A stretch of 64,000 bases of DNA from Lysinibacillus sp. BPa_S21 (GCF_023337795.1 NZ_JALIRS010000010.1:1-64000); one strand, 5' to 3'. Counted from the first letter of the stretch, positions 50,358-59,694 are shown. Translations and numbers: made by a program. The notes: generated from the letters alone by a model not told the origin.

Positions 50358-50780
50358 TTAACTTTTAATAGCTAGGCCACTAAAAGAAACTGGTCCAACA
50401 ATGTTTGCTTGTGTATTGGGTGTAATATTTTCAGCGAAAACCTGATAGAAGTTAGCGCCAGCTGTTAAATTGGAATCAATAGCTTGGAATGTAAAGACGT
50501 AATTTTGCTCTGAACCAGCTGATTCTACTCCATCTTGAGTATTAAAAATTTCCTTCCCGTTACGGAAGACTCTAAATACAATTTGTGAAATACTTGTAAC
50601 TCCTGACACACCAATGCTTGAAAGTAGCTCAACGCTGTTATTCCTTGAAGCCGTGCCTGGGATGTTTATTTGAATCGAAGCTAAAAGAACTCTAAATGGA
50701 GCCTGCGGAATGGGAAAAGAATTATTTGGGTTAAAACTACTTAGAGGTTCAGTTGCCTGGTAATCAAGAATTTGCACCAT
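50358..50780 (-). CDS. Small secreted or spore-surface-like beta protein
   Basis: A 140-residue protein beginning MVQILDYQATEPLSSFNPNNSFPIPQAPFRVLLASIQINIPG and ending in NIVGPVSFSGLAIKS. The beta-rich pattern (VELLSSIGV, VFRNGKEIF, FYQVFAENIT) resembles the C1q-like domains at the ends of exosporium proteins, without a collagen stretch. This is a similarity by impression only. ATG at 50780 is preferred over 50879 because AAAGGAGGTGATC sits immediately upstream. Confidence 0.6.
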   Translation of the reverse strand: MVQILDYQATEPLSSFNPNNSFPIPQAPFRVLLASIQINIPGTASRNNSVELLSSIGVSGVTSISQIVFRVFRNGKEIFNTQDGVESAGSEQNYVFTFQAIDSNLTAGANFYQVFAENITPNTQANIVGPVSFSGLAIKS

Positions 50781-50926
50781 TTGATCACCTCCTTTTGCTA
50801 GGATACTATAAGATATTTTCTTTATGAGTACTTGATTGTGTAGTAAACTAAGCTGTTTTATTTTTAAACTTTGCTTCATTAAACGATTCTAGCTATTCCT
50901 TCAAACTAAAATTATTTAGATATGTG

Positions 50927-50963
50927 AAAAGGTATGTAAACATAGTTGTTTTACATACCTTTT
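50927..50963 (-). terminator. Terminator after the BRCT gene
   Basis: AAAAGGTATGTAAA (50927-50940) and TTTACATACCTTTT (50950-50963) form a perfect 14-bp stem just after the minus-strand stop at 50974. Confidence 0.88.
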
Positions 50964-50973
50964 TATATAATAG

Positions 50974-51300
50974 CTATTCATTTTTCATCGAAATGAGCCA
51001 CATAAAATCATCTTCAATAATAATTTGAATATCTTGGCCGAGGCTAATCAATTTCTCAGCTTTTAATTGTTTCGAACTTATGCCGCGACGTTTGTCCCCA
51101 AGAATAAGGAAATCTGTATCCTGTGTAATGGCCCCTTGCAAAATCCCTCCACAAGCTCGTACTCTCTTCGCAGCTTCCGAACGTGTCATAGTAGAAAGGG
51201 CTCCTGTAAAGACGATTTGTTTATGATAAAACGGATGCATCAAGCATTCGGATGGGTCAGAAAGTAAGATGATTTCTGTGTTGTCCTTATTGTTGTTCAT
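50974..51300 (-). CDS. Stand-alone BRCT domain protein
   Basis: A 108-residue protein that is essentially one BRCT domain, similar to that of bacterial NAD-dependent DNA ligase: KQIVFTGALSTMTRSEAAKRVRACGGILQGAITQDTDFLILGDKR, then SSKQLKAEKLISLGQDIQIIIEDDFMWLI. ATG at 51300 follows AAGGAG by seven bases; the longer reading to 51345 is unlikely. Probably a DNA or protein-binding module; partner unknown. Monocistronic. Confidence 0.8.
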   Translation of the reverse strand: MNNNKDNTEIILLSDPSECLMHPFYHKQIVFTGALSTMTRSEAAKRVRACGGILQGAITQDTDFLILGDKRRGISSKQLKAEKLISLGQDIQIIIEDDFMWLISMKNE

Positions 51301-51539
51301 GTTGATTCTCCTTGATAGTATGGAAAGATTTCTACCTATACACATTATAGAAGGATATTCTTCTACATTAAACTAGTTATGGTGAATCGTATCATAGGTG
51401 AAGGTGTATTTTAGATGAAAGTTAGTTAAAAAATAGATCCTCACGAATACGTTTCGAACTAAAGAAGGATTTTATAAATATTGCTCGAACTATGCAATAG
51501 AGGGGACACACCAAAAATCAGGGGGAAGGATGGTTCACG

Positions 51540-52337
51540 TTGATTCAATTCCAAAAAAATAATATTACAGTTTTTCAAAGTGCATTATATATGACTACCT
51601 CGGCAATCATTCAAGCTAATGAAACAGTAATTATGACAGATCCGAATTGGTTACCTACTGAAATTGAAGAAATTAAGGGCTATATAAACAAGATTAAAGG
51701 TGATAAACAACTTTATATTATTTATACACATAGCGATTTTGATCATATTATTGGGTCTGGGGCATTCCCAGAAGCTAAGGTAATTGCATCTAAACAATTC
51801 GCTGACAATCCAAACAAAGAAGAAAGCATTCAAAAAATTAAACAATTTGACCAAGGATATTATTTGAAAAGAAGTTATGCACCGATATATCCAACTGTCG
51901 ATATTGTTGTTTCAGAGGATGGGTATAAATTAGAATTAGACTCCCTAACCATGACATTTTATCAAGCGCCTGGTCATACGAATGATGGTTTATTTACAGT
52001 TATTGAGCCATACGGTCTGTTTCTTTCTGGTGATTATCTGTCAGATATTGAGTTTCCGTTTATTTTTAGCAGCTATAAAGATTATGTAAATACTATTCAT
52101 ACGGCTGAAAATATTTTGCTAAATCATCAAATAACGACCCACATACCTGGACATGGTACGACAACGCAAAATCAACAGGAAATTCGAAAAAGGGTAGATG
52201 GTTCAAAATATTACTTAGAGCAGCTTCTTCATGATAATGGAGAGTTAGAAAGATATTTAAGTGAAGAATATTCATTTTTTGAAGGGATGAAAAGCATCCA
52301 CAATGACAATAAGAAGATAGCTAAAGAAAATTTGTAA
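51540..52337 (+). CDS. Metallo-beta-lactamase-fold hydrolase
   Basis: A 265-residue MBL-fold protein with the motif THSDFDHIIG near residue 62, APGHTNDGLF, SGDYLSD and HIPGHGTTT supplying later metal ligands. Substrate unknown; it is not close to the glyoxalase II or RNase Z motifs I know. The start is TTG at 51540, about nine bases after AAGGA; an overlapping ATG at 51530 is in another frame and stops at once. Confidence 0.82.
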   Translation: MIQFQKNNITVFQSALYMTTSAIIQANETVIMTDPNWLPTEIEEIKGYINKIKGDKQLYIIYTHSDFDHIIGSGAFPEAKVIASKQFADNPNKEESIQKIKQFDQGYYLKRSYAPIYPTVDIVVSEDGYKLELDSLTMTFYQAPGHTNDGLFTVIEPYGLFLSGDYLSDIEFPFIFSSYKDYVNTIHTAENILLNHQITTHIPGHGTTTQNQQEIRKRVDGSKYYLEQLLHDNGELERYLSEEYSFFEGMKSIHNDNKKIAKENL

Positions 52338-52547
52338 TGGTGCTCCTTTTTTACGTTTTTGAGTCGTAAGTGTTTGGATTCAAATGAATGAATATCTTGA
52401 TTATGTGTTTAAAGTCAAAGCTGTATACAAGAATGCATTCATAAGATTATAGATATTCTCTACTTTATCCGTACATATTTTCTGCACATTTTCCAATACT
52501 ATATCTAGGTTTATTATCAAATTGGCAGGAAGGGAAGAGGAGCAAGA

Positions 52548-52817
52548 TTGGCTAAGCACTCAGATATGAGCTGGAAACAAGATCATCCAAGCACTTTGTT
52601 TGGGAACTCTGTTCAGAAGGCAGAGCGTTTGTTAAAGCATGCCAAGTCACATCCGGAGGAGATAGCGCTTGAGCATGCTTTCAATCAAATCGAACATGCA
52701 GAAAATGCATTTATGAATGCAAAGGAATATGGTGAGCATTTGGATACAGTCCAACAAAATAAAGAATACTTAGAGCAGATCAAGCAGCAATTGCACGAAA
52801 TGCAAGGCAAACAGTAG
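52548..52817 (+). CDS. Small helical hypothetical protein
   Basis: An 89-residue, entirely helical, charged protein (KAERLLKHAKSHPEEIALEHAFNQIEHAENAFMNAKEYGE), probably a helical hairpin. It resembles small Bacillus proteins of unknown function such as YtzC-like ones, but I cannot assign a family. The start TTG at 52548 has AGAGGAG six bases upstream. A clear terminator follows, supporting a real gene. Confidence 0.65.
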   Translation: MAKHSDMSWKQDHPSTLFGNSVQKAERLLKHAKSHPEEIALEHAFNQIEHAENAFMNAKEYGEHLDTVQQNKEYLEQIKQQLHEMQGKQ

Positions 52818-52830
52818 ACAGAAGAAATAA

Positions 52831-52876
52831 AAGGCGGCTTAAGACCTAGTTTAAAGGACTTAAGCCGCTTAATTTT
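52831..52876 (+). terminator. Terminator after the small helical protein
   Basis: GGCGGCTTAAG (52833-52843) pairs with CTTAAGCCGCTT (52859-52870), followed by AATTTTAT. Confidence 0.85.
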
Positions 52877-52974
52877 ATCGATTTTTTATGTGAAATATCT
52901 CGAAGATAAACGTAATAATCGATTACCTTTCCTGGGAAATATCCCTACTTTGTGATGGCGAGCCTATTTTTTTG

Positions 52975-53466
52975 TTAACACCAAACAATTATTTTATACG
53001 GTGTGGTTTGAGCAGGGATACTTCTTGTAGTAGGGCCATAGATCACAATTAAGTTTCGATTGGATGGGCTTTTTGAAAAAGGCTGCCCATTTTTGAGCAA
53101 GATTAATGTATATGGAGAAAGATTTAGTTGTAATTGGCCATCACTACTCACTAATTGATTATTAAAAAAGTCGACTTTAACATTTTGATTGTAATTGTCC
53201 TTTACAACAACAAGTGCTCGATATTGAGGTGGATATATTAACGGTACAGGTGCATTCCCATCATAATATCCGGTAACCTGATCGCCGGGATTCACAATTT
53301 CTTGATTTACAAAGTAAGTAGAAGGTGAAACGACAAAATTGACGATACCTTGAGTACGATCTTCTACCGTCATCAGTTTATAACAACCTTCCTTGTCTCC
53401 GTTTTGCCCGATTGGAAAATCATCAATTTGAGTAACGACTCCACGAAATGATTGAAAGTTTACCAT
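52975..53466 (-). CDS. Conserved hypothetical protein
   Basis: A 163-residue beta-rich protein starting MVNFQSFRGVVTQIDDFPIGQNGDKEGCYKLMTVEDRTQGIVNFVV, with GYYDGNAPVPLIYPPQYRALVV and IYGPTTRSIPAQTTPYKIIVWC. I remember similar unannotated proteins from the Bacillus cereus group; the first half reads like an OB-type beta barrel. No signal peptide. AAAGGAAT lies before the ATG. Function unknown. Confidence 0.7.
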   Translation of the reverse strand: MVNFQSFRGVVTQIDDFPIGQNGDKEGCYKLMTVEDRTQGIVNFVVSPSTYFVNQEIVNPGDQVTGYYDGNAPVPLIYPPQYRALVVVKDNYNQNVKVDFFNNQLVSSDGQLQLNLSPYTLILLKNGQPFSKSPSNRNLIVIYGPTTRSIPAQTTPYKIIVWC

Positions 53467-53676
53467 GGCTATTCCTTTCCAATGTAGTATGGTTTACCCG
53501 AAGGAACTGATTTAAATTCAATTGCTAAAAGAAAACCAATCTTATAATCAGTACTTTTTAATGTATGTAACATCTCCAATTTGGGTGACAGGGAATGATT
53601 GTATATTCAAAAGGACAGTTTATATATACTTAATTAGCAGACTATAAACGTTATTTTTCTAGAGGAGGGGAGCCTA

Positions 53677-53826
53677 TTGAAGTGGATTTCTAAAAATAAG
53701 AAACCCCTTTTATTCATTATCATTGTGATTATTTTGATTGCTGGGATACTCGATATTAAGTATGAAGGATTGTTCTTTCAACTATTGCCAGAGTCTATTC
53801 AAAATCGTTTAGCTGATATGTTCTAA
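53677..53826 (+). CDS. Small single-pass membrane protein (49 aa)
   Basis: A 49-residue reading starting at TTG 53677, MKWISKNKKPLLF then a hydrophobic helix IIIVIILIAGILDI and a polar tail ending in NRLADMF. AGAGGAGGGG is a strong ribosome binding site six bases upstream, which is the main reason to accept it. I do not recognise a family. It stands alone ahead of the MerR-type operator. Confidence 0.6.
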   Translation: MKWISKNKKPLLFIIIVIILIAGILDIKYEGLFFQLLPESIQNRLADMF

Positions 53827-53913
53827 TAACTTGTCAATTCATAGTTGGAATTGGCTTATGACCGTTAGACCGCAGTATATTTCTTGAATTGTTCTCTTAG
53901 GGTTTAAAATCTG

Positions 53914-53944
53914 TTGACATGGAGTTAACTCCATCTTTTAAAGT
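53914..53944 (+). promoter_or_regulatory. MerR-type operator-promoter
   Basis: TTGACA (53914-53919) and TAAAGT (53939-53944) are separated by 19 bases, two more than optimal, and the spacer holds the perfect palindrome ATGGAGTTAACTCCAT (53919-53934). A long spacer with a central dyad is the hallmark of promoters activated by MerR-family regulators through DNA distortion. A MerR-family gene is the second gene downstream (54297). Confidence 0.88.
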
Positions 53945-53972
53945 GAAAGTATAAAAGAATGGAGTGATGTGA

Positions 53973-54287
53973 ATGGATATTATTGCTTATGTATTGATAG
54001 GGGTATACGCATTACTAACGGGGATTGCCAGTTTGCATCAATTGAAGGAGAACGGATTTCAAGTACGAACATTCTTATTTATGGTCGTAGCTATCAGTAT
54101 TCTTGTCACGATATTGATACCAAACAAAGCTCTGGTTCTGTTGTTGCTAATTTTTGAATTTGTTCTGTTACATGTATTAGCGATTGCTGAAGGGCTATTA
54201 ACGAATAAACAGCTTAGATATAGTCACCATATCGTTCGCTTCATATTCCATTGTATATTGCTATTAATTGTTTATAAATTTATATAA
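53973..54287 (+). CDS. Small membrane protein under MerR control
   Basis: A 104-residue protein with three to four hydrophobic helices (about 2-20, 33-50, 53-75, 88-104). I do not recognise a family. GGAGTG lies six bases before the ATG, 29 bases downstream of the MerR-type promoter. It is followed nine bases later by the MerR-family gene, so both form one operon. Confidence 0.72.
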   Translation: MDIIAYVLIGVYALLTGIASLHQLKENGFQVRTFLFMVVAISILVTILIPNKALVLLLLIFEFVLLHVLAIAEGLLTNKQLRYSHHIVRFIFHCILLLIVYKFI

Positions 54288-54296
54288 TAGTAGGTG

Positions 54297-54701
54297 ATGA
54301 TTATAAAAATCGGTGAATTCGCTACATGTACTAATCTTAGTAAAGACACTATCCGTTATTACGAAAAAATGGGTCTATTACATCCGGAAATAAAAAACAA
54401 ACATCGCGAGTATAACGAAAATCATATCGAAATTATTAGTACAATTCTTAAACTAAAGCAATGTGGTTTTTCGCTTCAAGAGATAAAACTGCTTTTTGAA
54501 TGGTCGCAAAATATGGATGAAAATGATGAATTGACAGAAGCAGAAATCCAAAACGTTCAACAGCTGAAAATATTATTTCAAAATAAGTATAAGCAGATGG
54601 TTCAAAGAGAAAAAGAGATTAAACAAATAAAACAAATAAAACAAGTTTTACAACGTGCTGATTATAAAATGGAGCAATTACTAGAAAAAAATAAAGATTA
54701 G
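54297..54701 (+). CDS. MerR-family transcriptional regulator
   Basis: A 134-residue regulator with the MerR winged helix: IKIGEFATCTNLSKDTIRYYEKMGLLHPEIKNKHREY, then GFSLQEIKLLFEW and a coiled-coil dimer helix. The short effector end lacks Cys residues, so a metal or thiol sensor is unlikely; it resembles the AdhR/YraB-like small regulators. ATG at 54297 follows TAGGTG; a GTG at 54294 is adjacent. It probably binds the dyad at 53919-53934 and controls its own operon. Confidence 0.88.
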   Translation: MIIKIGEFATCTNLSKDTIRYYEKMGLLHPEIKNKHREYNENHIEIISTILKLKQCGFSLQEIKLLFEWSQNMDENDELTEAEIQNVQQLKILFQNKYKQMVQREKEIKQIKQIKQVLQRADYKMEQLLEKNKD

Positions 54702-54801
54702 ATAATAACGGCATCATTTTAAAGACAATTGAGATAATCATCTAATTCATTTCCCTATAACCAAAGGGAACATCAATTAAAAAAATAATATTTTATCATT
54801 T

Positions 54802-54828
54802 AACACAGCGAATGGGCTGTGTTTTTTC
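54802..54828 (+). terminator. Terminator of the MerR operon
   Basis: AACACAGC (54802-54809) pairs with GCTGTGTT (54816-54823), followed by a T run. Confidence 0.88.
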
Positions 54829-54915
54829 ATTTATAAAGTGAAAGGAATTTTTTTATACATATTGAAATGGAGATATTCCAAAGCTCAATTTTTAAGAAAG
54901 GTGATGATAAATTTT

Positions 54916-55683
54916 ATGAAAGAATGGGAGAGAGCACTTGAAGAGTTTTTAAAAGATTGGAAGAACCGAAATGATGTTATCGGGGCGCTTGTATGTGGGA
55001 GCTATGTAACGGGAGATCCTTCAACGCGTTCCGATATAGATGTACATATTATTTTATCTGAAGATGTTGATTGGCGGGAGAGAGGGAATAGAATTGTTAA
55101 TGGCTTTCTTATAGAGTATTTTGCGAATCCGCCAAAACAAATTCGGCAATACTTTCAAGGAGATTTTCAAATCCAAAGAACAATGTCCATGGTTCAATTT
55201 ATGACAGGAAAGATTTTATTTGATAATACAGGAATACTTAATGAATTAAAAATTGAAGCGGAACATTGGCTAAACAATGAATATGATGAATTGAATAAAA
55301 CAATATTAGAAATAAAAAAATATACACTATGGGATTCATTAGATAATTTAAAGGATTGCTTTGAACAACAAAGAGTGGATTTCCCCTTTGTGTATTTCAA
55401 TTCATTAGCTAAGTTATTTTCTGAATACTGTCAGTTTTTAAGATTAGAAAGCATTCCATACCATCAAGTACATGCTTATCTTATAGACCCTGCATATATG
55501 AAAAAATATCTAAAAGATGTTTTTCCGGATTTAATCTTTAAGGAAATGTTTTTAAAAGCATTGCTAGAGGCGGACAAACAAAGGATGATGGATGCATATG
55601 AAGAGTTAGTAAACCATGTATTTAATCAGATGGGCGGTTTTAAGATAGATGGATGGAAACTAAAAAGTCCTGTCGAAGAGTAG
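54916..55683 (+). CDS. Nucleotidyltransferase-domain protein
   Basis: A 255-residue protein with the polymerase-beta-like nucleotidyltransferase signature GALVCGSYVTGDPSTRSDIDVHII near residue 24: GS, then the metal-binding SDIDVH. A helical C-terminal domain follows, as in aminoglycoside adenylyltransferase-like proteins. Substrate unknown; this is not evidence of resistance. ATG at 54916 is favoured, with AAAGGTGAT about ten bases upstream; the longer reading from 54838 has no better site. Confidence 0.75.
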   Translation: MKEWERALEEFLKDWKNRNDVIGALVCGSYVTGDPSTRSDIDVHIILSEDVDWRERGNRIVNGFLIEYFANPPKQIRQYFQGDFQIQRTMSMVQFMTGKILFDNTGILNELKIEAEHWLNNEYDELNKTILEIKKYTLWDSLDNLKDCFEQQRVDFPFVYFNSLAKLFSEYCQFLRLESIPYHQVHAYLIDPAYMKKYLKDVFPDLIFKEMFLKALLEADKQRMMDAYEELVNHVFNQMGGFKIDGWKLKSPVEE

Positions 55684-56131
55684 GATGAGATGTGACTTCT
55701 TTGGTTAAACTGAAAAAAATAATTTTAAAATATCACTAGAAAATAGTTAGAAAATTCGATATATTTTTATATGGAGTGGAGCTGGTGTAAAAACAAGACT
55801 GGTTCCATGTTTTTATGTTATTATATAGATATAATAATTAAAAGAACCTCATTATTATATGAAAATGCTAGCCATTTTTAGGTCAATTATTCCATAAAAC
55901 TTAAATGAAGGTTAGTTTTCTTAATGAGGGAATAGGAGGTTTTTCTCTTGATTTATTAAGAGGAAGACTCGAATAATGCACATAACTCTCATATAGATAG
56001 TTGATATTTTAATCTTTATGTAATTATGATACACTGCAATAAGGTAATAATTGATACAGAAAAGGTGTACTCATCTAAGCAGGAGAGCTTTACATCCTTT
56101 CTGCAAATCTTAATATATAAGGAAGGTAAAA
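55684..56131 (+). other. Intergenic region upstream of mqo
   Basis: About 450 AT-rich bases with no supported gene. The one recognisable element is a probable promoter, TTGATA (56001-56006) and TATGAT (56025-56030) with an 18-base spacer, about 100 bases before mqo. No repeat copy is seen here. Confidence 0.5.
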
Positions 56132-57613
56132 ATGAGTAACAGACAAATTAAATCAGATGTTATCTTAATTGGTGCCGGAATCATGAGTGCTACTTTGGGG
56201 ACAATGCTCAAAGAATTAGCGCCAGATTGGAAAATTACAGTGTTTGAGCAGCTTGATAAAGCTGGTGAAGAAAGTTCTCACGAATTAAATAATGCGGGAA
56301 CTGGACATGCTGCACTTTGTGAGCTTAACTACACTTCAGAGAAAAAAGACGGAACAATCGATATCAAGAAAGCGATTAACGTTAATGAACAGTTCCATGT
56401 TTCAAGACAATTTTGGTCTTATCTTGTGAACAATAAACTAATCAGCAATCCGCAAGACTTTATTATGCCTTTACCTCATATGAGTTTAGTACAAGGGAAA
56501 GACAATGTAGAGTTTCTAAAAAAACGTCATGAAACGATGACAAAAAACCCTTTATTCCAAGGTATGGAATTTTCTGATGACCCAGAAAAACTAAAGGAAT
56601 GGATTCCTCTAATTATGCAAGATCGTCCAGCTGATGAAGCTATTGCTGCGACGAAAATTGACACTGGTACAGACGTTAACTTTGGTGCATTAACACGTAT
56701 GTTATTCGACCATTTAAAAAATAAAGACGTTGATATCAACTACAATCATAGTGTTCAAAGCATGAAACGTACTAGCGATGGTTCATGGGAAGTACGAGTG
56801 CATGACAAAAACGGCTGTAAAATGGAATACCATACAGCAAAATTTGTCTTCCTTGGAGCTGGTGGAGGAAGCCTAGAATTACTACAAAAATCAGGTATTC
56901 CTGAAGGAAAACACATTGGTGGATTCCCAATCAGTGGATTATTCTTAGTATGTAAAAACCAAGAAGTTGCTGAACAACATCATGCGAAAGTATACGGAAA
57001 AGCTAAAGTTGGTGCTCCACCAATGTCTGTTCCGCATCTTGATACACGCTATATTGATAACAAAAAATCGTTACTTTTCGGACCGTTCGCAGGTTTCTCA
57101 CCTAAGTTCTTAAAAACAGGTTCAAATATGGATTTATTTGCTTCTGTAAAACCGCATAATATTACAACGTTATTAGCGGCAGGAGTTAAAGAGATGGGAT
57201 TAACAAAATATTTAATCCAACAACTTATGCTATCTAAAGAACAACGTATGGAAGAGCTACGTGAGTTCATCCCGAATGCTAAGAGCGATGATTGGGATAT
57301 TATCGTAGCTGGTCAACGTGTACAAGTTATTAAAGATACTGAAGCTGGTGGTAAAGGAACACTTCAATTTGGTACGGAAGTTGTAAGTGCTTCTGATGGC
57401 TCAATCGCTGCATTACTTGGAGCTTCTCCAGGCGCATCCACTGCTGTACATGTTATGCTTGAGGTAATCAATAAATGCTTCCCTCAACATGTTAACGAAT
57501 GGGAGTCAAAAATTAAAGAAATGATCCCATCTTACGGCAAGTCATTAGCAGAAAACCCAGAGCTTCTTAAAGAAATTAATGAATCGACAGACAAAGCGCT
57601 TCGTTTAAAATAA
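56132..57613 (+). CDS. mqo: Malate:quinone oxidoreductase
   Basis: A 493-residue FAD enzyme that oxidises malate to oxaloacetate and passes electrons to the quinone pool on the inner face of the membrane. FAD site [15 protein letters not shown] is at 13-27; [19 protein letters not shown] and [12 protein letters not shown] are family hallmarks; [12 protein letters not shown] lies near the C-terminus. AAGGAAGG lies before the ATG. Present in B. cereus and Lysinibacillus but not B. subtilis. Monocistronic, with a terminator. Confidence 0.96.
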   Translation: MSNRQIKSDVILIGAGIMSATLGTMLKELAPDWKITVFEQLDKAGEESSHELNNAGTGHAALCELNYTSEKKDGTIDIKKAINVNEQFHVSRQFWSYLVNNKLISNPQDFIMPLPHMSLVQGKDNVEFLKKRHETMTKNPLFQGMEFSDDPEKLKEWIPLIMQDRPADEAIAATKIDTGTDVNFGALTRMLFDHLKNKDVDINYNHSVQSMKRTSDGSWEVRVHDKNGCKMEYHTAKFVFLGAGGGSLELLQKSGIPEGKHIGGFPISGLFLVCKNQEVAEQHHAKVYGKAKVGAPPMSVPHLDTRYIDNKKSLLFGPFAGFSPKFLKTGSNMDLFASVKPHNITTLLAAGVKEMGLTKYLIQQLMLSKEQRMEELREFIPNAKSDDWDIIVAGQRVQVIKDTEAGGKGTLQFGTEVVSASDGSIAALLGASPGASTAVHVMLEVINKCFPQHVNEWESKIKEMIPSYGKSLAENPELLKEINESTDKALRLK

Positions 57614-57621
57614 CATTAAAT

Positions 57622-57659
57622 GAAACTAGAACCTTTCGGATGGAAGGTTCTAGTTTTTT
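57622..57659 (+). terminator. mqo terminator
   Basis: AAACTAGAACCTTTC pairs with GGAAGGTTCTAGTTT, with a T run after it. Confidence 0.9.
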
Positions 57660-57686
57660 GGCTGCTTTTCCAAAGATTAAAACTAA

Positions 57687-57734
57687 AAGGCAGATTTAAT
57701 CTACAATGTGTAGAATAAATCTGCCTTTTTTCTG
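57687..57734 (-). terminator. Terminator of the MarR-linked operon
   Basis: AAAAGGCAGATTTA pairs with TAAATCTGCCTTTT; A and T runs on both sides allow function in either direction between convergent genes. Confidence 0.8.
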
Positions 57735-57772
57735 TTGGATTTTCGTGAATTGAAATTAGTTCAGCATTTATT

Positions 57773-58054
57773 TTAAAAGCTAAGCTTCGAAAGACAGAAT
57801 CGGATAGAGCGTTTAACATATATTGAACAAAAGAACAGGAATAAGGATACAAGGAGAGCTAGGGGAATGCTGTAGATGACTGGAAGCTCAACGCCATACC
57901 AAATACCCATCTTCAATTGCTCAAGACCTAATGTTCGTAAAATACCTGCTAGTATTGACAATAATGCACATAAGACCAAACTAACATAGAGGATAGATAA
58001 CACAAAGAGAGCCAGCGAGCAAACAAAGGTCTGAATGAATTTTCTAAATATCAT
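57773..58054 (-). CDS. Small membrane protein
   Basis: A 93-residue protein with two hydrophobic segments (about 8-40 and 55-80) and basic ends. Not recognised. The ATG overlaps the stop of the upstream bactofilin-like gene as ATGA, with GAGAAGGA before it, so the two are translationally coupled. A membrane partner of the polymer-forming protein is a reasonable guess. Confidence 0.65.
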   Translation of the reverse strand: MIFRKFIQTFVCSLALFVLSILYVSLVLCALLSILAGILRTLGLEQLKMGIWYGVELPVIYSIPLALLVSLFLFFCSIYVKRSIRFCLSKLSF

Positions 58055-58710
58055 TCCTTCTCCCTCCGTACAATTTGTTGCACTTTAGCAGTGGGAGCGA
58101 TTGAATAGCTATCCGTATAATAAAGTGTTTTTACTCTACAATTACTTCCCACGATGACAACATCCCCTTTGACAACCTCTACATTTGTATCGGAAAGACG
58201 TACATTTTTCCCTTTTATACAATGACAAATTAATTTTCTCTTTAATAAAGGAAGAACAGAAATCTTATCCTTTTCTATGCATATTTCATCTGCAATAAGC
58301 TCCCCAATTTTACTTTGACCAGACATTTTTAAATGAAAAAGCTTGGCTAGTATTTCTGTTGCTTTCACAATACCAATTGCATCTACAGTTTCAGCCTCTA
58401 AATTTTGTTCAATGGTCAACTTCCCAGAACTATTCAATTTTGTTACTTGCCCATTTCGCATATTTAAGCTCCCGGCACTTTTAATTTCATTAATTTCACA
58501 AAAATCTTTTAGAGTACAGGATCCTGTACTATTTAAAATCTGTGCTTCAACGCGGGAATAAAAAGAACTATGGCCATGAGTAGAGATTTTTTTTACGCGT
58601 ACCTTTTGATGGAAAGTAACAAATCCACGGATATTTACTTGCTCACAATCTGCTGCCAAATCTTTAATATTGCCATTTGTAAGCGTTACAGTGTGTAGTT
58701 TTTGAATCAA
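58051..58710 (-). CDS. Bactofilin-like polymer-forming protein
   Basis: A 219-residue protein made of short beta-helix-like repeats (GNIKDLAADCEQVNIRGFVTF, VRVKKISTHGHSSFYSRVEA, GSLNMRNGQVTKLNSSGKLTIE), as in bactofilins and the Bacillus YhbE/YhbF proteins. Such proteins polymerise into filaments without nucleotide. The start TTG at 58710 has GAGGTGA seven bases upstream. Coupled to the membrane gene downstream and preceded by a MarR gene. Confidence 0.68.
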   Translation of the reverse strand: MIQKLHTVTLTNGNIKDLAADCEQVNIRGFVTFHQKVRVKKISTHGHSSFYSRVEAQILNSTGSCTLKDFCEINEIKSAGSLNMRNGQVTKLNSSGKLTIEQNLEAETVDAIGIVKATEILAKLFHLKMSGQSKIGELIADEICIEKDKISVLPLLKRKLICHCIKGKNVRLSDTNVEVVKGDVVIVGSNCRVKTLYYTDSYSIAPTAKVQQIVRREKE

Positions 58711-58722
58711 AATAAATCACCT

Positions 58723-58781
58723 CATATATTTTAGTTAATAAATATTTTAATTATTAAAACATATATTAATTAAAATATATG
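58723..58781. promoter_or_regulatory. AT-rich inverted repeat upstream of the bactofilin-like gene
   Basis: CATATATTTTA (58723-58733) and TAAAATATATG (58771-58781) are perfect inverted arms around a very AT-rich centre with further partial repeats. It is a candidate operator for the MarR-family protein encoded next door. Confidence 0.5.
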
Positions 58782-58869
58782 TAACTGCATTTTGTCAAGA
58801 ACCTTTGTGTTAAATTAGTTCTCGCATATTTTTTGGACAATAAAAAAAGGATTTCAATTTTATGAAATC

Positions 58870-59283
58870 CTAAAAAATTTTTTTCATTAACTGATTAACC
58901 TCACGCAATATTTTTGCCATGTCTATCAGTCTTTCTTGTGGAAACTTTAAAAATAAATCTTGAACCTTCAATTCACCGATATTAGTTAAAATCATTTTTA
59001 CAACACGACGATCTTCTTTCTCTCTAATCCGCTCTACTAATTCCAACTTTTCTAGTTTATCGCACATCGATGTAACGGCTCCTGGTGTCACACTAAAGAA
59101 CTCAGCAATTTCTGTTGCTTTCATCCCACCATTAATCTTTAGCTGAAGTAGGAGGATTAGTTGGTTTTGAGATAATGATTCTCCCTCAGATAGGAGGTTT
59201 ACAAACATTCGCGATGTATGCTGTATTTCAAACATCTCACTCATAATGATTTCTACATTGTGCAATTGATCATTTTTTGACAT
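58870..59283 (-). CDS. MarR-family transcriptional regulator
   Basis: A 137-residue winged-helix regulator. The MarR core LSQNQLILLLQLKINGGMKATEIAEFFSVTPGAVTSMCDKLEKLELVERIREKEDRRVVKMILTNIG is complete, including the DRR wing. Ligand unknown. The start is uncertain: ATG at 59283 or 59298, neither with a good ribosome binding site. It lies directly upstream of the bactofilin-like operon, which it probably controls. Confidence 0.87.
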   Translation of the reverse strand: MSKNDQLHNVEIIMSEMFEIQHTSRMFVNLLSEGESLSQNQLILLLQLKINGGMKATEIAEFFSVTPGAVTSMCDKLEKLELVERIREKEDRRVVKMILTNIGELKVQDLFLKFPQERLIDMAKILREVNQLMKKIF

Positions 59284-59495
59284 AATATCACAGCCCATTA
59301 AAATATTTAATAACTAAATTATATAGTAAATAAATAATGTGAGCTACAGCAATCGTTGCTTTTAACTATATCGATAACTTCGATTGCTGTTGATTAATTT
59401 CATAATCTTGAGGTTCTTTAAGAAATTAATATGCCCTATTTATTTAATAAGAGCATGTTTTGATTAATCCATTTTTTTAGATGCCCTGGCTAAAA

Positions 59496-59625
59496 GTTGA
59501 TTGGAGTGGAGACTGGGCGACTCCTTGGGGATTAGCGTCACAGATGAGACCCTGGAGCGAGCCTTGCGAGTGAAGCGGCTCATCGGACGCCCCCAGGAAA
59601 GCGCCCAGTCGGAACGGAAATCAAC
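59496..59625 (-). repeat. Type-1 dispersed repeat, copy B
   Basis: A 130-base element with ends GTTGATT and AATCAAC, near-identical (about six differences) to the reverse complement of copy A at 13630-13763. It has the CTGGGCG/CGCCCAG arms, GATGAG/CTCATC arms and the GGACGCCCCCAGG block. The rest of the gap 59299-59495 is AT-rich with no gene. It forms the left border of the PadR cassette. Confidence 0.85.
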
Positions 59626-59694
59626 CACACGTTATGGTGGTGAGCCACTCATCTAGTTAATATCATTAATATAATTTTATTACCACAATTGCAT

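Noticed and set aside
57616..57852. 78-residue minus-strand reading frame after mqo
   Set aside because: It runs through the terminator hairpins and overlaps the real membrane gene at 57773-58054.
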